Assembly: GCA_037013685.1 (NCBI GenBank)
Contig: CM072886.1
Location: 70,707,859 to 70,771,858 of the forward strand
Direction: 5' to 3'
Source: Acridotheres tristis
Taxonomy: Eukaryota > Chordata > Aves > Passeriformes > Sturnidae
Length of the DNA: 64,000 nt
Below are positions 38,268 to 50,180 of the stretch, piece by piece. The first letter of the stretch is position 1. Each line of letters begins with the position of its first letter. The notes under the pieces are model-generated. The model searched no databases, was not told where the DNA came from, and saw only the letters and a list, made by a program, of their open reading frames with translations. Made by a program: the position numbers and the translations under genes.

Positions 38268-39135
38268 TTCTACCACAAAATACAAATATAGATTGATCAA
38301 GATACTCTGTTTTAGTATAGTTCTTCCTTTTCTTTACTGAAATATCCAGTATTATAACCTACTTCCTACATGATTATTTATTTGGATTGCTCCTGAAGTT
38401 TCAAAAATTGAGTTTTTTTGATAGCTTTCTTCTTTATTTACTGATACCTTATTTGGGAGATGGAAGCACTTAATAAAAAACTGGTCATTGCTCAATTATG
38501 CATAAAGAATAACACAATAGTAAAAAAATGCATCATAGTTTGTCATGAAAATGTTAATACTATATAGCACTTGACACTGTTTTAATGATCAGTGTTAATT
38601 GTCAGCCACATTTGCAAATGAAAGAGAATGGAAAAGCTGTTGACTTGTTGAATTAAGTTAGATCAATTTATAAAATCAGTCAACATTCCAGTAAGGGATG
38701 GGCAGTTTGCAAGGGGTTAATACGTTCTTAGAACTTTGAAGTCTAAATTACTTTTAGAAAGTAATATCCATATGGTACCTTGAAGGAAGGCCTAAGCAGT
38801 AAACTTTAACTGCTGCCTGAGTTGGCAATCATTTCATAGAGACAAGACACTGCACGAGAAATTGCTCTATAAATAAGATCCCTTACAGAAGAATTAAAAT
38901 GAAATTCATATTATTGGTTTTCACTAGGAGCCATAAAAAACACAGGACAGCCAGGAAGCGGCACATGTTTCAAATCACTGTTAGAAGCACCTGAAGGACA
39001 CCCCTAAAGTCAGCTTGATCAATGATGATGAATGCATTGGTCAAACTTTCTGTGCAACTGTAATGCATTTGGAAGCCTTGAGGAAATTCATCTAGCAAAA
39101 AGAAATAGGACAGATATGAGATATTCCTACTGCAG

Positions 39136-39167
39136 ACATTTTCCTATGACCATTAATCCAGGTAAGT
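39136..39167 (+). other. Possible micro-exon with consensus 5' splice site
   Basis: CTACTGCAG (ending 39135) could be a 3' splice site and CCAG|GTAAGT (junction 39161/39162) is a perfect 5' splice site, bounding a 26-nt segment. The polypyrimidine tract before the AG is weak and 26 nt is not a multiple of three. A single perfect 9-mer donor is expected by chance about once per 260 kb per strand, so this is suggestive at best. Confidence 0.15.
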
Positions 39168-39959
39168 GCCCTACCTTACTAAGCAAAGTATCTCTAAACT
39201 CTTCCCTGTATTGTCCCCAAATCTTTTTGGATCTCTCCTGTTCTCATGTCCTTGATGAAAAGACCTTGACAAGATCTCTGAAGTGTGACCTGTTTTTTTT
39301 GTGGTTTGAAGGGAAATATGTGGTCATACTTATGAGACTTATAATCCCCTCTGTCAAATCATACCTTTTGCTAGAAGTGACAAGAAACTGCTGTGTGATG
39401 TTCACATTGGATCTCTGCTGTGCCTGGATGCTGATATTCTGTGAGCATTTACACAAGGCTGTCAGTACTGGAAAAATGTCAGATGAAGTTTAAAGGTTTG
39501 ACCTGTAAATCTGATGGGGATGATGGCTGCAGGTAGGTGGAGGTGGGAAGGAAAGAAATTGAAAAGTGTATGCCACCTATTTGAATGAAGGTTTCTTTAA
39601 ATCATAGCAGAGGCAGGCAGAAAAGAAATAAAATTGCTGGAACCAATGTCAGAAGCCTAAAGTATCCAAAGCAGGAAGCAAGAAATGATATACGATTACC
39701 TAAGCTGAACTGGACTAGTGGAGCCCTTCCATGGAAGTCATGATTTGTTATTTTTTATAATTTAGTTTTTTCTTTAGACACTACAAACCATGAGCAAAAT
39801 ATTCTGAACTCTGTTACTCATATGGCATTTTATGAAGGGGAGTGATGGATATTCTGGAGGCAGCAGTGACATTGATGGAAATGTATAACAAAAGAAACCT
39901 TAACACATTTGAAATTTGTTTAAAATAAAGCTTACTTCTAATTGCTGCTATTTTGAAAA

Positions 39960-40110
39960 TTATTTTCCGTCAGCTTCATGCCATAGAAAAGTGACAGATT
40001 AATGTCATCAGGACTATCAATCTGCTGTTATTGCACAGAACAGATATGAGCCTGTCAGCTGCCATAGCTGTGAACTTTAACCACATTCCTTAAGGGTGAT
40101 AAGATAGCAT
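39960..40110. promoter_or_regulatory. Candidate conserved non-coding element
   Basis: A complex, non-repetitive block with TGACAG, ATTAATGTCATCAGGAC, ATCAATC and CTGTCAGCTGCCA strings, resembling TALE-homeodomain and E-box-like sites in vertebrate enhancers. This is judged by composition only. Confidence 0.18.
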
Positions 40111-40471
40111 CCAAATAGCTTAAACCCTTTGATACCTGAAAAGTATGTTGGGAGGTGTATTGAGAATAAAATATCTGATAAAATGGACAACAATAATTTT
40201 ATTAGAAGCAATGTCTGTCTATTTTTCTGTTTGCTGAATTATTAGAGAACATGGCAGTTAGTCACAATAGCACAAATAATTTAAATATGTGTTCAAAAAT
40301 GGTTCACTAAGATGTTTAATTAAAAATTGTTTTGATTTGTTGTTTTCTACTAAGTAAAAATGTACTGTAAGACATTTGTGAGTTAAACATGCAATCATTA
40401 TGTTCACTGAGTATATATCTTTCTGCTTGATTTTTTTTCTTTTCCTTTCAAATATTTCATTTGAATTCATT

Positions 40472-40550
40472 GAATCATAGAATGCCTTTGGTTGGAAGGG
40501 GCCTTAAAGTTTATCTAGTTCTAATTCTTCTGCCATGGGCAATTCAGGCT
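40472..40550 (-). mobile_element. CR1 LINE 3'-end fragment
   Basis: The + strand reads GAATCATAGAATGCCTTTGG, then TTGGAAGGGGCCTTAAAG and CTGCCATGGGCA. This is the reverse complement of a classic CR1 3' terminus. Only about 80 bases are retained. Confidence 0.93.
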
Positions 40551-42012
40551 CCAGAAGTGCTCTAAAATTCTGCACATAAACCTTTGCTCACAGGACCAAA
40601 ACCATGGAATTCAGCATCCTATGTCTTCCCTGTACTGCAGGTCCTATTTCTGAATTTAGCAGATAAAGTTAAAAAAAAGAGAAGCCAACTAAATGTTGAC
40701 ATCTTACTCAATTATAAATTGTCTTGGATAGAATTTAAACACATTCTTCAAAGTTTTCTTAAATTAGGACCTAAAAGAATTTCATCTTACTATAAAGTCT
40801 GTTAATAAAAACATAAATTAGTGTTAATTTTGGCAATGTAGTCCCTGAAAACTGCTTCATAATCTTGAAAAATGCCAGACAGACGGCAATAATTTTCAGT
40901 TTCTTTTACCCTGTAGCCTGATTCTGTACTCTCACACAGACTAATGCAAGGTGCTTACAGTTGCATATTAGTCTTGAATCAATAGGCTGGATTTGAACTG
41001 ACAGCTATGCTGTGTATTTGTCCATTAGCTGAGGCTGATTTTAACAGATATATGTACAAGAAAATAAAACTAAAAATATTGGAATGCTACAATTTTATGC
41101 CCCATTGAAATACAAACAAAGAATTATTGTTTACTTAAGGCTTTATAATGTTGGAATTAAATGTCATTCTGCAACTATATTTCCCTCACTGATGACACAT
41201 GAAGACAAGATACTATCTAAGACTCAAACAAATAACTTAATGATTCAGGGAAAATTCGGTGATTTATAATGCCGGAGTCAAGCTCATTCATGTTCTGAAC
41301 ATTCTTGCAAGAGCATTTAATTTCTTGAGAAGAAAACTTTGACATGAATGACAGAATAGTTAGGATCAAGTATAGATCTCATCATCATGCTTCATTACTT
41401 AAAGGATGGTAAGTACTGTATGAGGTTTCCAAAGTTGGTTTATTTTGCACATTAGTCACAACCATGCTCTTTTCGATAGGACAATTAAATAGTCCATTAG
41501 TCATTTTATAGGGTATTTCTTCACCAGCCAAGAGGAAATTGTTATTCCACTCTGAGATGAGCTGGGTAATTCCTGACAGATAAAATCAGAAACCTTTTTC
41601 ACAAATGTGTGCATATCCAGATGCCCACCTTCAATTAATTCCAGCAGCACGGTTTATTACCCTGTCCTTATAGAGTGCTTAAGTACCTGCACAGTAAAGT
41701 TCTTTCTGCTCAGTAGCAAATTAGTTGCTGGATCACAGAACTTGCCTGTCAGGAAAGGCAGTACAATGTCTAAAGTCAATTAGTTTTGGTATAGCTTACA
41801 GATTCACTTTTTAAGTCGCCTAAAATGACACCAATTCACAAAATCAATTCTGAAATCTTTAAAGTATTGTTTGAAAGATGCCTGACATCCTTGAAGAGAG
41901 GTAAAATACTCGAGGTCCTCAAATTTTTGTCTTTGATCAAGGCAAGCCCAGCCGTCTACTTGCTGTATATTTAAGGTCATAGCTAGCAGATCACAAAAAT
42001 TTAAGCAAATAA
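40551..42012. other. AT-rich single-copy DNA, nothing recognised
   Basis: No gene, RNA or clear transposon is visible. The portion 41630-41770 is somewhat repeat-like in texture but not assignable. Confidence 0.55.
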
Positions 42013-42374
42013 CTCTGTTGGGGTCTGGAGCATTTCTCTTATGAGGACAGACTGCAGGAGCTGAGCCTGTTTAATCTGGAGAAGACAAGAATGAGAGGGA
42101 ATCTCATAAATGAGTATAAATATCTCAAAGGCATTTTTCAAGAGTACGGTATCAGACTCTTTTCAGTGGTGCCCAGTGACAGGATGAAGAACAACGGCCA
42201 TAAAGTAAAACAGAAGAAATTCCACCCCAACATGAAGAACTTATTTACATTGAGGGTGGCAGTGCACTGGAACAGGCTGCTCAGGGAAGTCATGTAGTCT
42301 CCCTTTCTGGAGACACACAAAACCAACCACCTGGACACATTCCTGTGTAATCTGCTCAAGGTGACCTTGCCTTG
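42013..42374 (+). mobile_element. CR1 LINE 3' region, left part, split by LTR
   Basis: The region matches the CR1 post-RT segment: TCTGGAGCATTTCTCTTATG, GAGCCTGTTTAATCTGGAGA, TTTTCAGTGGTGCCCAGTGA, and CACTGGAACAGGCTGCTCAG near 42265. It is 5'-truncated around 42013 and interrupted at 42375 by a solo LTR. CCTTG at 42370-42374 is the left copy of the target duplication. The open frame 42091-42297 is the CR1 ORF2 tail and not a host gene. Confidence 0.93.
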
Positions 42375-43004
42375 TGTCCTGGTTTAGGGCAAATTTGGGA
42401 AGAAACCTCTGAATGAGGTCCCTCTGGAAAAAGGGGAAAAAAATTGGAGAGAAGTGGAAAAAAAAAACCTGTTTATTCAACAGGCAACACACCTCCCAGC
42501 ACAACAATGAACAGTATCAAACAGCAAAACCTGTCGCCGTTCCGAGGAGATGGCAGATTTAGAAGAGTTCTTTCCATGGCTGCCCGGCTCACTCAGTCTG
42601 CTCTCAGTCCCTCCTGTGCTGGGCAGTGCTGCGGCCCAGGCCAGGCCTGGTGAGACACAGGTGTGAGCTCCTGGTGCTCTGCTGGGTTTTCAGTCCAGAG
42701 CAGGTTCAAACAGTTCCAGGAAAACAGAAAAAGGGGAAAAAAACAATCCAGGGGGTTTCTCTGCCTCAGCTAGCCAAAAACTAACCAAGAGCAAAGGAGA
42801 GCTCTCCCTCGCTGTCCACCACAGACAGCACAGTCCGAGTGCAGGAATGTGGGGGAGCCCGTGCAGTCTCTGATAACAAACTCTGCACTTCTTCTTTCCC
42901 CCCCTTCACTCCTGGAACCAGTCTTAAAGTTGCAGAATTTAATATTCAACACCAACAGAACAGACGATTTGGGGATATAGGCATCATACAGTCACCCCGA
43001 GACA
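42375..43004 (-). mobile_element. Solo LTR of an endogenous retrovirus (ERVL-like by TSD), antisense
   Basis: The 630-bp element begins TGTCCTGGTTTAGGGC and ends CCGAGACA on +, with TGTC...GACA inverted termini. Exact 5-bp duplications CCTTG flank it (42370-42374 and 43005-43009). Removing the LTR and one copy restores the CR1 read GTGACCTTGCCTTGGCATGG. On - an AATAAA (42472-42477) is followed by a T-rich stretch and a short U5, as expected. A 5-bp duplication suggests an ERVL-class integrase. No internal genes or second LTR remain. The block is GC-richer than its surroundings and makes several accidental open frames. Confidence 0.87.
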
Positions 43005-43080
43005 CCTTGGCATGGGAGTTGGACTAGGTTATCCCCAGAGCTCCCTTCCAGTCCTATCTGATCTATGATTCCGTGATTTT
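43005..43080 (+). mobile_element. CR1 LINE 3' terminus, right part
   Basis: Continuing after the LTR, the sequence reads GGCATGGGAGTTGGACTAGG, CCCCAGAGCTCCCTTCCAGT and ends CTATGATTCCGTGATTTT. These are the terminal CR1 block and its 8-bp end repeats. Confidence 0.93.
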
Positions 43081-44039
43081 GTATGAAACATCCATTCATA
43101 CAGGTAGACTGTAAATCTGACTGAGGAAAACCATATTCCAACCTGGCAGAGCACAATAACTAGTACGGTGCCTCCTATAGCTACTTCTTTTGCATGGAAA
43201 ACATGTACTTTACTCCATGACATTAGTGTAACATCAAACATACATGTTAAGTCACATGTTTCAATTGTGACTAATATGTCAGTTTAAACAGTGCTGATCT
43301 GAGAGGAAGAGAACAAGGAGAAATAAAGGAGCTGCTATGGAAAAATGAACACAAAAACTTTACAGATAAAAAATGTTCCAGTAGCTTGAATCTTGCATGA
43401 TGCAATGAGGGCAGATAAAATAATTCCTTATGATGGGTTGATCTTGGCTGGCTGTCAGATGCGTCCCCAGACACTCTCTCACTCCTACTCCTCAACACGA
43501 CAAAGGGTGAAAACAATATGGAAGAACTCATGGGCCAGGATAAAGAAAAGGTCACTTATCAAGTACTGTCATGGGCAAAACAGACTTAACACAAATTAAT
43601 TTGACATATTGCCAAGTAAAATAGAATAGGATGATGAGAAAAGAATGGCTAAAACTAAAACACCTTTCTTCCCATAACCTCCCGATAACCTTTTTCTTCA
43701 CAGGTTCAATTTCACTCTTCCATCCCTGATTCCTCTAAATATTTTCCTGAGAGAACTGGAGAAGAGGGATGGAGAACTTTAGGTCAGTCCACAGCAGCCA
43801 CTGTCTGCTGTTCCTTCCTCCTAAAACTTTTTGGAAAAATCCAAGGAGATGGGATGGATATTGACTGTAGCTAATGTCATGCATTGATGTATGCAATAGA
43901 GATGGTTAAAAAGTGGGGGAAGGCTATTTTACTTGGAGATGAGTTGTCTCTGCTTTGTTTTCCTAGGACAATTATTTACATAAAATTCAGAGAAATACTG
44001 GAATAAATGCACTTCTCAACAATGGAAACATTTTTCTTC
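43081..44039. other. Single-copy DNA, nothing recognised
   Basis: No gene or transposon is recognised between two CR1 elements. Confidence 0.55.
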
Positions 44040-44236
44040 AGTGTTTAAAGGCTGGTCAAGCATTAGAACAGGCTGCCTGTAGAAGTGGTTAAGTCACCAT
44101 TTCTGAAGGTATTTAAAAGATGTAAATGTGGCACTTAAGGACGTGGTTTAGTGTTGGACTTGGCAGTACTGGATTAATGGTTGGACTCACCTTAGTGGCC
44201 TTTTCCAACATAAATCTTTATATGATTACATGATTA
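44040..44236 (+). mobile_element. CR1 LINE 3'-end fragment
   Basis: AGGCTGGTCAAGCATTAGAA, GAAGGTATTTAAAAGATGTA, GACTTGGCAGTACTGGATTA and a TATGATTACATGATTA terminus match the CR1 3' UTR in sense orientation. The fragment is 5'-truncated around 44040. Confidence 0.92.
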
Positions 44237-47200
44237 AGAAAGCAGAACAATATATCTCACCTTAAGCAGGATTCAACGGTGTTTCTAGTTTTGTGAACAG
44301 GTTATGCCCTTGACAGTATTTAATTGGTAGAACTTCCAAAATGAAATTTAAGATGTGTTTGATAGCAGGATCCAACTTCTGTTTTTCCCAGTTGAGAATA
44401 CAGATATCATGTATTTGTGTTTGTGATGTCTGTATATTCTCATTAAGTCTCTTCTTACCAGGTCTGAACCTGACATAGAAACCTCATCACGTGAACATTT
44501 TCTTATGCTACTTAGCTGTAGACCAGACACACCACCATCTCCTATGACAGAAGATACCTTAATCTGATTTTGATATGCTGGCTGGCTGAATTTCTGCCTA
44601 GTCACCAGGGGGTGATAGTTCAAAAAGCTACGAACTCAGATACCACTGCTGGAGCTGGTGACAGCCAGTACCTTTCTTCAGAATCCATGAAAATTGCTAT
44701 TCTATAGAAGAAATTCAAGAGGACCCTGTAATTCCTTGCACTTGAAGAGTGCTGCAAATGGCAGAAACAACACTCAGGAAAGTAAAGAAGTTTTGATAAT
44801 TTTAGATACTGGTTTCAGCCCTCCAGCAAAGCTAGGACAGCAGGTGGTTTAAAGCAATATACCATACCAGACAGATGCAATATCCCTGAGAACCTACAAT
44901 CCACCAATACACTTATGTTAGTGAAACCCAGAAGAATAAATCACCCCACTAAAACAAAATTATGAATATAAGATTTGCACTTAATGTTAATTTAGTGAAC
45001 TTGGCCCTTTTAAATATGCATATTTGTCTGACTCATTAACCCTAAACTAAATTTTTAAAATATAATTTCTTAATAAGTTTAAATATCAGCCATGCTTTAT
45101 TAGAAGGATGCTCTGTTTCTGAATTAACAACCCTCTCTTCTTCAGGGTACTAGCAATATCTAGCTGAACTTTTGCTTTGGAATGATATACAGTAGTTCAT
45201 GTTGTGAGAAAATTAGTACATAATTCCACTAACAGTCATAGGAATTAATCCTCAAAATTTCATCTTACTGACATGAAATTCTATTCTCATGAGTCTGCTG
45301 TGTTCCTTGCAGCATTTCATAGATAATTATTCCTGATCTACTTACATGACCTACTGAGTTCCATTCCGTTAACATTTTAGGTTTTTTCCTTAGACTGTCT
45401 GAGTCTCTCCCCATATTTGCTGCTCTTTGTGTCCTTCTGTCAACCTTCATTTCATATTTTGCATGACCTGCATGCACAAGCTGATAAGCAGAGTTTAGAA
45501 AAAACTTAAAAACACATTCAAGAGCTTCACATTACTGCTTTGTCCTTGTAGATTAAAGGGCAACATTTGAGAATAGGAACTATAAACAAAGTCATGAGGG
45601 TCATCTGCCAAATTGATAATGATGTTTTAGCAATGATGTCTGAATCCAAATCCTTTAACAAATATCAAGAGTCAGCTCTTTATTTCCATCAATGCACCAG
45701 TGAAATCATTGATGAATCCACCCATTATAGCTTGTCTTATAGCCAAGTTTGATTGCTTGAATCGGATGGAGAGTCAGGTTCCCTGAACACTGGTCTTGCC
45801 CATGTTGTGGAATCTCTCTGTTTGTTTTGGCTTCATCCTTTAGGGACCATCAGAACAACCATTATGTTAAGCAGCACTTCATTCTTGGGCTAGTCTCTTT
45901 AATTATATTACCTGGTTTTTGATGTGAACAAAAATGGCAGAACTGAAGACAAATGGATTTTCCAGCCCGGTTCATTAAAATGCAGTTCATTCAAATATCT
46001 TGCAAGGATGTCAAATAGGTGAAAATATGTAATATAGGCAAATCAAAACTGATTATAAAAGCTGCTGAAGAAATCAGAGTGAGATAAAAGTTGACATGAA
46101 AGGTTAATTTAAGCAGTGACATTCTTTAAGTCCATTGGTTTAAAATTGTTGTTTAAGTCCACTGTGCTAAAATAATCTAATAACTGGTTTTCAGCTTGTT
46201 GCATTCTGGCCTCTAGTTCATGCAGATATTGTGAAAATTGCCTTCAGATAGCTTGGATACTAGTCAAAATATCTCTTTATCTCAGCTTAGAATGGAGCAC
46301 AAAGACGTTTCATAAATTGTCTAAAAATGGTGCAGCTAAACCACGATGATATCCAGTGCATGCAGAACTGAACAGAACCAAAGACTGGATTTTGGGATGA
46401 CAGCAGAGTCACCAAGAAATGTCTCCTTCTTTCTTTACAGGTAAGCCTTAGTGGCAGAAGGCAAAGTCACTTCATGGAGTGAGCATAGAGGGCACAGCTC
46501 CTGAGAGTGATGCTGCACTACTTGGAAAGCACATCCTACTTGAGGTGATACTTGATGAATTAAAGCCTTCTAAATCTGACAGAATTTCCAACACTATCAG
46601 GGTACTGACATGGGCAAACTAATCAATATATTATCTCACTAGCATAAATGTAGTTTTGTTATTTCCATACAGATTTAATCTTTGACTGTACTGTGGGCAT
46701 ATCCTTATTTATTCAGCAGTGACAGTAGTAACAGAAGTTTTAAGTTTGTAACATTCCTCTCACAATCCCACTACTGTAGAAATTTTTGTTAAGGGAATTG
46801 TGAAGCGGCTTTTTCTGTGTTTTGTTTCGTTTTTGGTTTTTTTTCCACTCTGAAGTTTATTGATATTTTGATGGTTTTTTCTTTAAGAATGTTGTCTCAT
46901 CGTGTGGCTTTGTTATAGGTAGAAGATGTGGAATGGATGCTAGATATTAACTTGCCAAAAAGTTATACTGCTGCGATGGACAGAGGCCAGGGAATATTCT
47001 GTTTTAACCAGTTTACTTGGTTTTAAGCAATTTACTTGGTTTGAGGCAAGAAACTGTGCTTTATTATATTAATAGCAGTGTTATTACTAGTTTGGACCTA
47101 CATTGCCTTGACTAATATCCATGTAATACTACTTATAAGTAACAAGTCTATAATTACTGGTATCACTAACATTCTGAGTCAAGAGTTTAAAGCATTCAAT

Positions 47201-49461
47201 AACACTAATACAACTAATAGAAGATGGAATCTGTTGTTTCAGAATACAAATACAATAACAGATCTTTAATCCAAAGAATTTAGTCTAACTAGTTAAGAAA
47301 AAATGTTATCCTTATATGTTGTGACACATTTCTACTTTAAATACTAAGCCTGCAGGAAAATTCACATTCCTTAAGTACACAATCTACGACAAGTACTTTC
47401 TTGAATCCGTTTTTATTATGAAACTAATATTCCTTTGAATTCAGCAGCAAAGCCCCCCATATTTCAGTGGGTCCAGAACTTTGTTAATACATTGTTTGCC
47501 TATTCCTTTTGAAAACTGTCAACTCCAGAAATTCTTCTAAAATTCAAAGTTTATATTTGTTCTCTCTCCACTCTCCTCTATAGTGTCACCATTTAAGTAT
47601 TGCTGTGTGGTACAGAATGAATGTCAAGTAGTCCCCATTTATAAGGGGTATATATTTGAAGTGCTAATATGCCAGCTATTGACATTTCTAAAGAATACTG
47701 CAGATTGATATTCTGCAGCCCAGAAGCATCTTTTAAACACTAGAGCAAAGGGTATACATCAACACTAGCAGTACTCAAACATAACAGTCTGTCAGCATGG
47801 GATAACAGAGACTATTTCTCCTTCAAGTCATGGAAAATTCAGTTTTAAACCTAAGGGCACATGAGACCTCTGAAGAGTTACTTTCTTAGATTTTAATTTC
47901 TCTCGCACTGTCCTTTTCTCTACCTGCAGGCAAACATCATCAGCACAGTACAATTTCTGCTGCAGTTATATTGACCCCTAGCATTCTTTATTTGCTAATC
48001 TATTGATATTTTCCTTAAATACTTTCTGAATAACTGTTTTGTCAACCCCGTCCTTAAAGGCACACAAAATCCAAACAAATCATCAAATCCAATCAGCAGA
48101 GCTATGGATAATAACAAAGGGAATACAGCTGACTCCAGCTATTTTCTTCTTGTTGCTAGACTGAGAAGACTGTCACTGCTCCACACCTCCTAACCACAGA
48201 ACACATATCTGAGAATTGCAGACAAGATTATTGTAATAATTTCTTCATAATCCTATTTTCTTTGTTCCTATGATGAACTGCCTGGATGCACCACCTGCCA
48301 TCACAGACAACCATGTCATATAATCCTTTTCATAAACTTAATCAAATAATTTTAAAAGTACTTAGACCTCTTGATCTTGCTATTGCTATTTTGCTGAAAA
48401 CCATCACAGATCTTTTTGTTAGAATTTGACTTATTTTTCTGATCCTTGCTTGGTTTAAAGCCATTTTTTACCCATTTGATCTATTGCCCAACATTGTATA
48501 CTGGTAAATAAGATGAAATGATAAGCATGAAGTAAGAAAATAAGCTTTTTTAATGAAGAACAGTCAGAGCCATTCTATTCATACTGTGTTATACTAAAGC
48601 TTGCTCCTTGAAAACCTGCTGGTGGGTGTATCCACTCTGTCTGTGGGGTCCTGAGACTAGCTTACATATATCTCTCTGTCCCACAGGGATTTTTAAAGTG
48701 TAATCTGTAGAAACACACGTGAAACAAGAATCACACAAATTATATACTAAATTAGCTTAGTGGCTTCTGATGTAGAAGTATTTCTTCTTGTTCTAAAGGA
48801 ACAATTACATTTAGATTTTCTTGAATCATATCTTACATTTTCATTACATTTTTGTATAACCATCCTATAAGGAATTAATATATACACATTAATTGAGAAT
48901 AACTATCTTTAAATAGAATCCTTGTTCTCTAGTTTTAAGTACATTCAAATATTAATGTATGTTTCATTTATACAGTTGAATTTGATCTCTTTTTTATTAT
49001 TCACCTCTTTGAGATTCTCTGCTAACAACATCACTCTGATGCTTACATTCAGTAAAACCTGTTGCATTCTTTTATTTCTGTCTACTTTATAAGATTCGCC
49101 TATCCCTGTCCTTGTTTAAAAATAACTTTTTATTCATCTTCCTGCTGAAGGCTTTATGGAAATTCTAACAGAGAAGACGACTGTGAAACAGTGCATCTTC
49201 TCTAAGAAAGATGTAAGGTCAATCTAATAATATTTTGCTAATGCCTATCATACGCATGTCAAGGTCTTTCATTTGATTCAATTCCTATAATAATTATTTC
49301 CTTTAAGATTTACTTTAATTGAATAGCCAAGGTCATTTTGAAAATCTTACAGCTGCCTAAATAATTTTCTTTCATTTCCATTCAAGCAATACGACTACTG
49401 AATATTGATACCTTTTTTATTTTCAAGTCTTTATTTGTTCCATACTGGCTTGTCCCAACAG
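44237..49461. other. AT-rich single-copy DNA, no gene supported
   Basis: No exon is supported in these 5.2 kb. The notable item is a recursive-splice-like motif at 46421-46446. Short open frames (for example 45265-45477 on -, 47078-47269 on +) have no family resemblance. Confidence 0.55.
46421..46446 (+). promoter_or_regulatory. Recursive splice-site-like motif
   Basis: GTCTCCTTCTTTCTTTACAG directly followed by GTAAGC joins a strong polypyrimidine tract and 3' splice site to a near-consensus 5' splice site with no exon between (junction 46440/46441). This is the hallmark of ratchet points used in stepwise removal of very long vertebrate introns. If real, the window lies inside a long intron of a + strand gene. 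The motif can also arise by chance. Confidence 0.35.
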
Positions 49462-49494
49462 AAAAAAAAAAAAAACAACAAAACAACAAAAAAA
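49462..49494. repeat. A-rich A/C tract
   Basis: A run of 14 A followed by CAACA and AAAC words; pure A/C on +. It lies 22 bp before the TAGAC microsatellite. Confidence 0.85.
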
Positions 49495-49516
49495 TCACTC
49501 CTCTCTAGAAGATGAA

Positions 49517-49562
49517 TAGACTAGACTAGACTAGACTAGACTAGACTAGACTAGAATAAAAT
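49517..49562. repeat. (TAGAC)n / (TAGAA)n pentamer microsatellite at CR1 3' end
   Basis: About eight units of TAGAC (49517-49555) pass into AATAAAATAGAATAGAAT, which merges with the reverse-complemented CR1 terminus. CR1 ends in short direct repeats of ATTCTATG type, so this microsatellite most likely grew from the element's own terminal repeats. Confidence 0.88.
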
Positions 49563-50180
49563 AGAATAGAATAATTTAGCTTGAAAAATACCTCTATCAT
49601 TGTGCTAAATCATTAACCCAGTACTGCCAAGTCTGCCACTAAACTGTGTCCCTACATGCCATGTCTATACTTCTTTTAATACTTCCAGGGTTGGTGACTC
49701 CAGCACTTCCCTGGGCAGCTGGTTCCAATGTCTGACTGCCCTTTCCATGAAGAAATTTTTCCTAATAGCTGAACTAAACTTCTCCAGGAGAAGGCTATTT
49801 CCTTCTGTTCTTTCATTTGCTATATGGGAGAAAAGGCCAACTTCCACCGGCTACAATCTACACGGTTGTAGAGAGCAGTAAAGTGTCCCCTCAGTCGGTT
49901 TTCTCCAGGATAAACACCCCCAGCTCCCTCAGCTGATCCTCATAGAGCTTGAGCTCAAGATCCTTCACCAACTCCATTGCCTTCTCTGGGCACACTCCAG
50001 CACCTCAACGTCCCTCTCCTCGTGAGAGCCCCAGAGCCCAACACAGGATTTGAGTATGGCCCCACAAGTGCCAAAAACAGGGGGATGATAACTGCCCTTG
50101 TCCTGCTGGCCATACTGTTTCTGATCCAAGCTAAGATGCCATTGGCCTTGGCCACCTGGGCACACACTGGCTCATTTTCC
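49563..50180 (-). mobile_element. CR1 LINE 3' UTR and ORF2 C-terminus
   Basis: In - orientation this holds the CR1 3' UTR (AACCCAGTACTGCCAAGTCT on +) and the ORF2 tail. The translation keeps 'GLFSHIANERTEGNSLLLE' and 'KNFFMERAVRHWNQLPREV' (49665-49847), then '[20 protein letters not shown]' and '[17 protein letters not shown]' (about 50040-50165). Frameshifts break it. At about 50180 the sequence jumps to a much earlier part of ORF2, so the reverse-transcriptase core is missing. Confidence 0.93.

Larger units (their letters stand above)
38268..40471. other. AT-rich single-copy DNA, no gene supported
   Basis: No gene is supported. It contains a perfect 5' splice-site consensus with a possible 26-nt exon (39136-39167) inside an open frame of 153 codons (39032-39493, +) that matches nothing known to me, and a candidate conserved element (39960-40110). 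Confidence 0.5.

Noticed and set aside
39032..39493. 153-codon open frame on +
   Set aside because: No domain, no homology I can recall and ordinary AT-rich composition. Only the splice-site motif inside it was kept as an observation.
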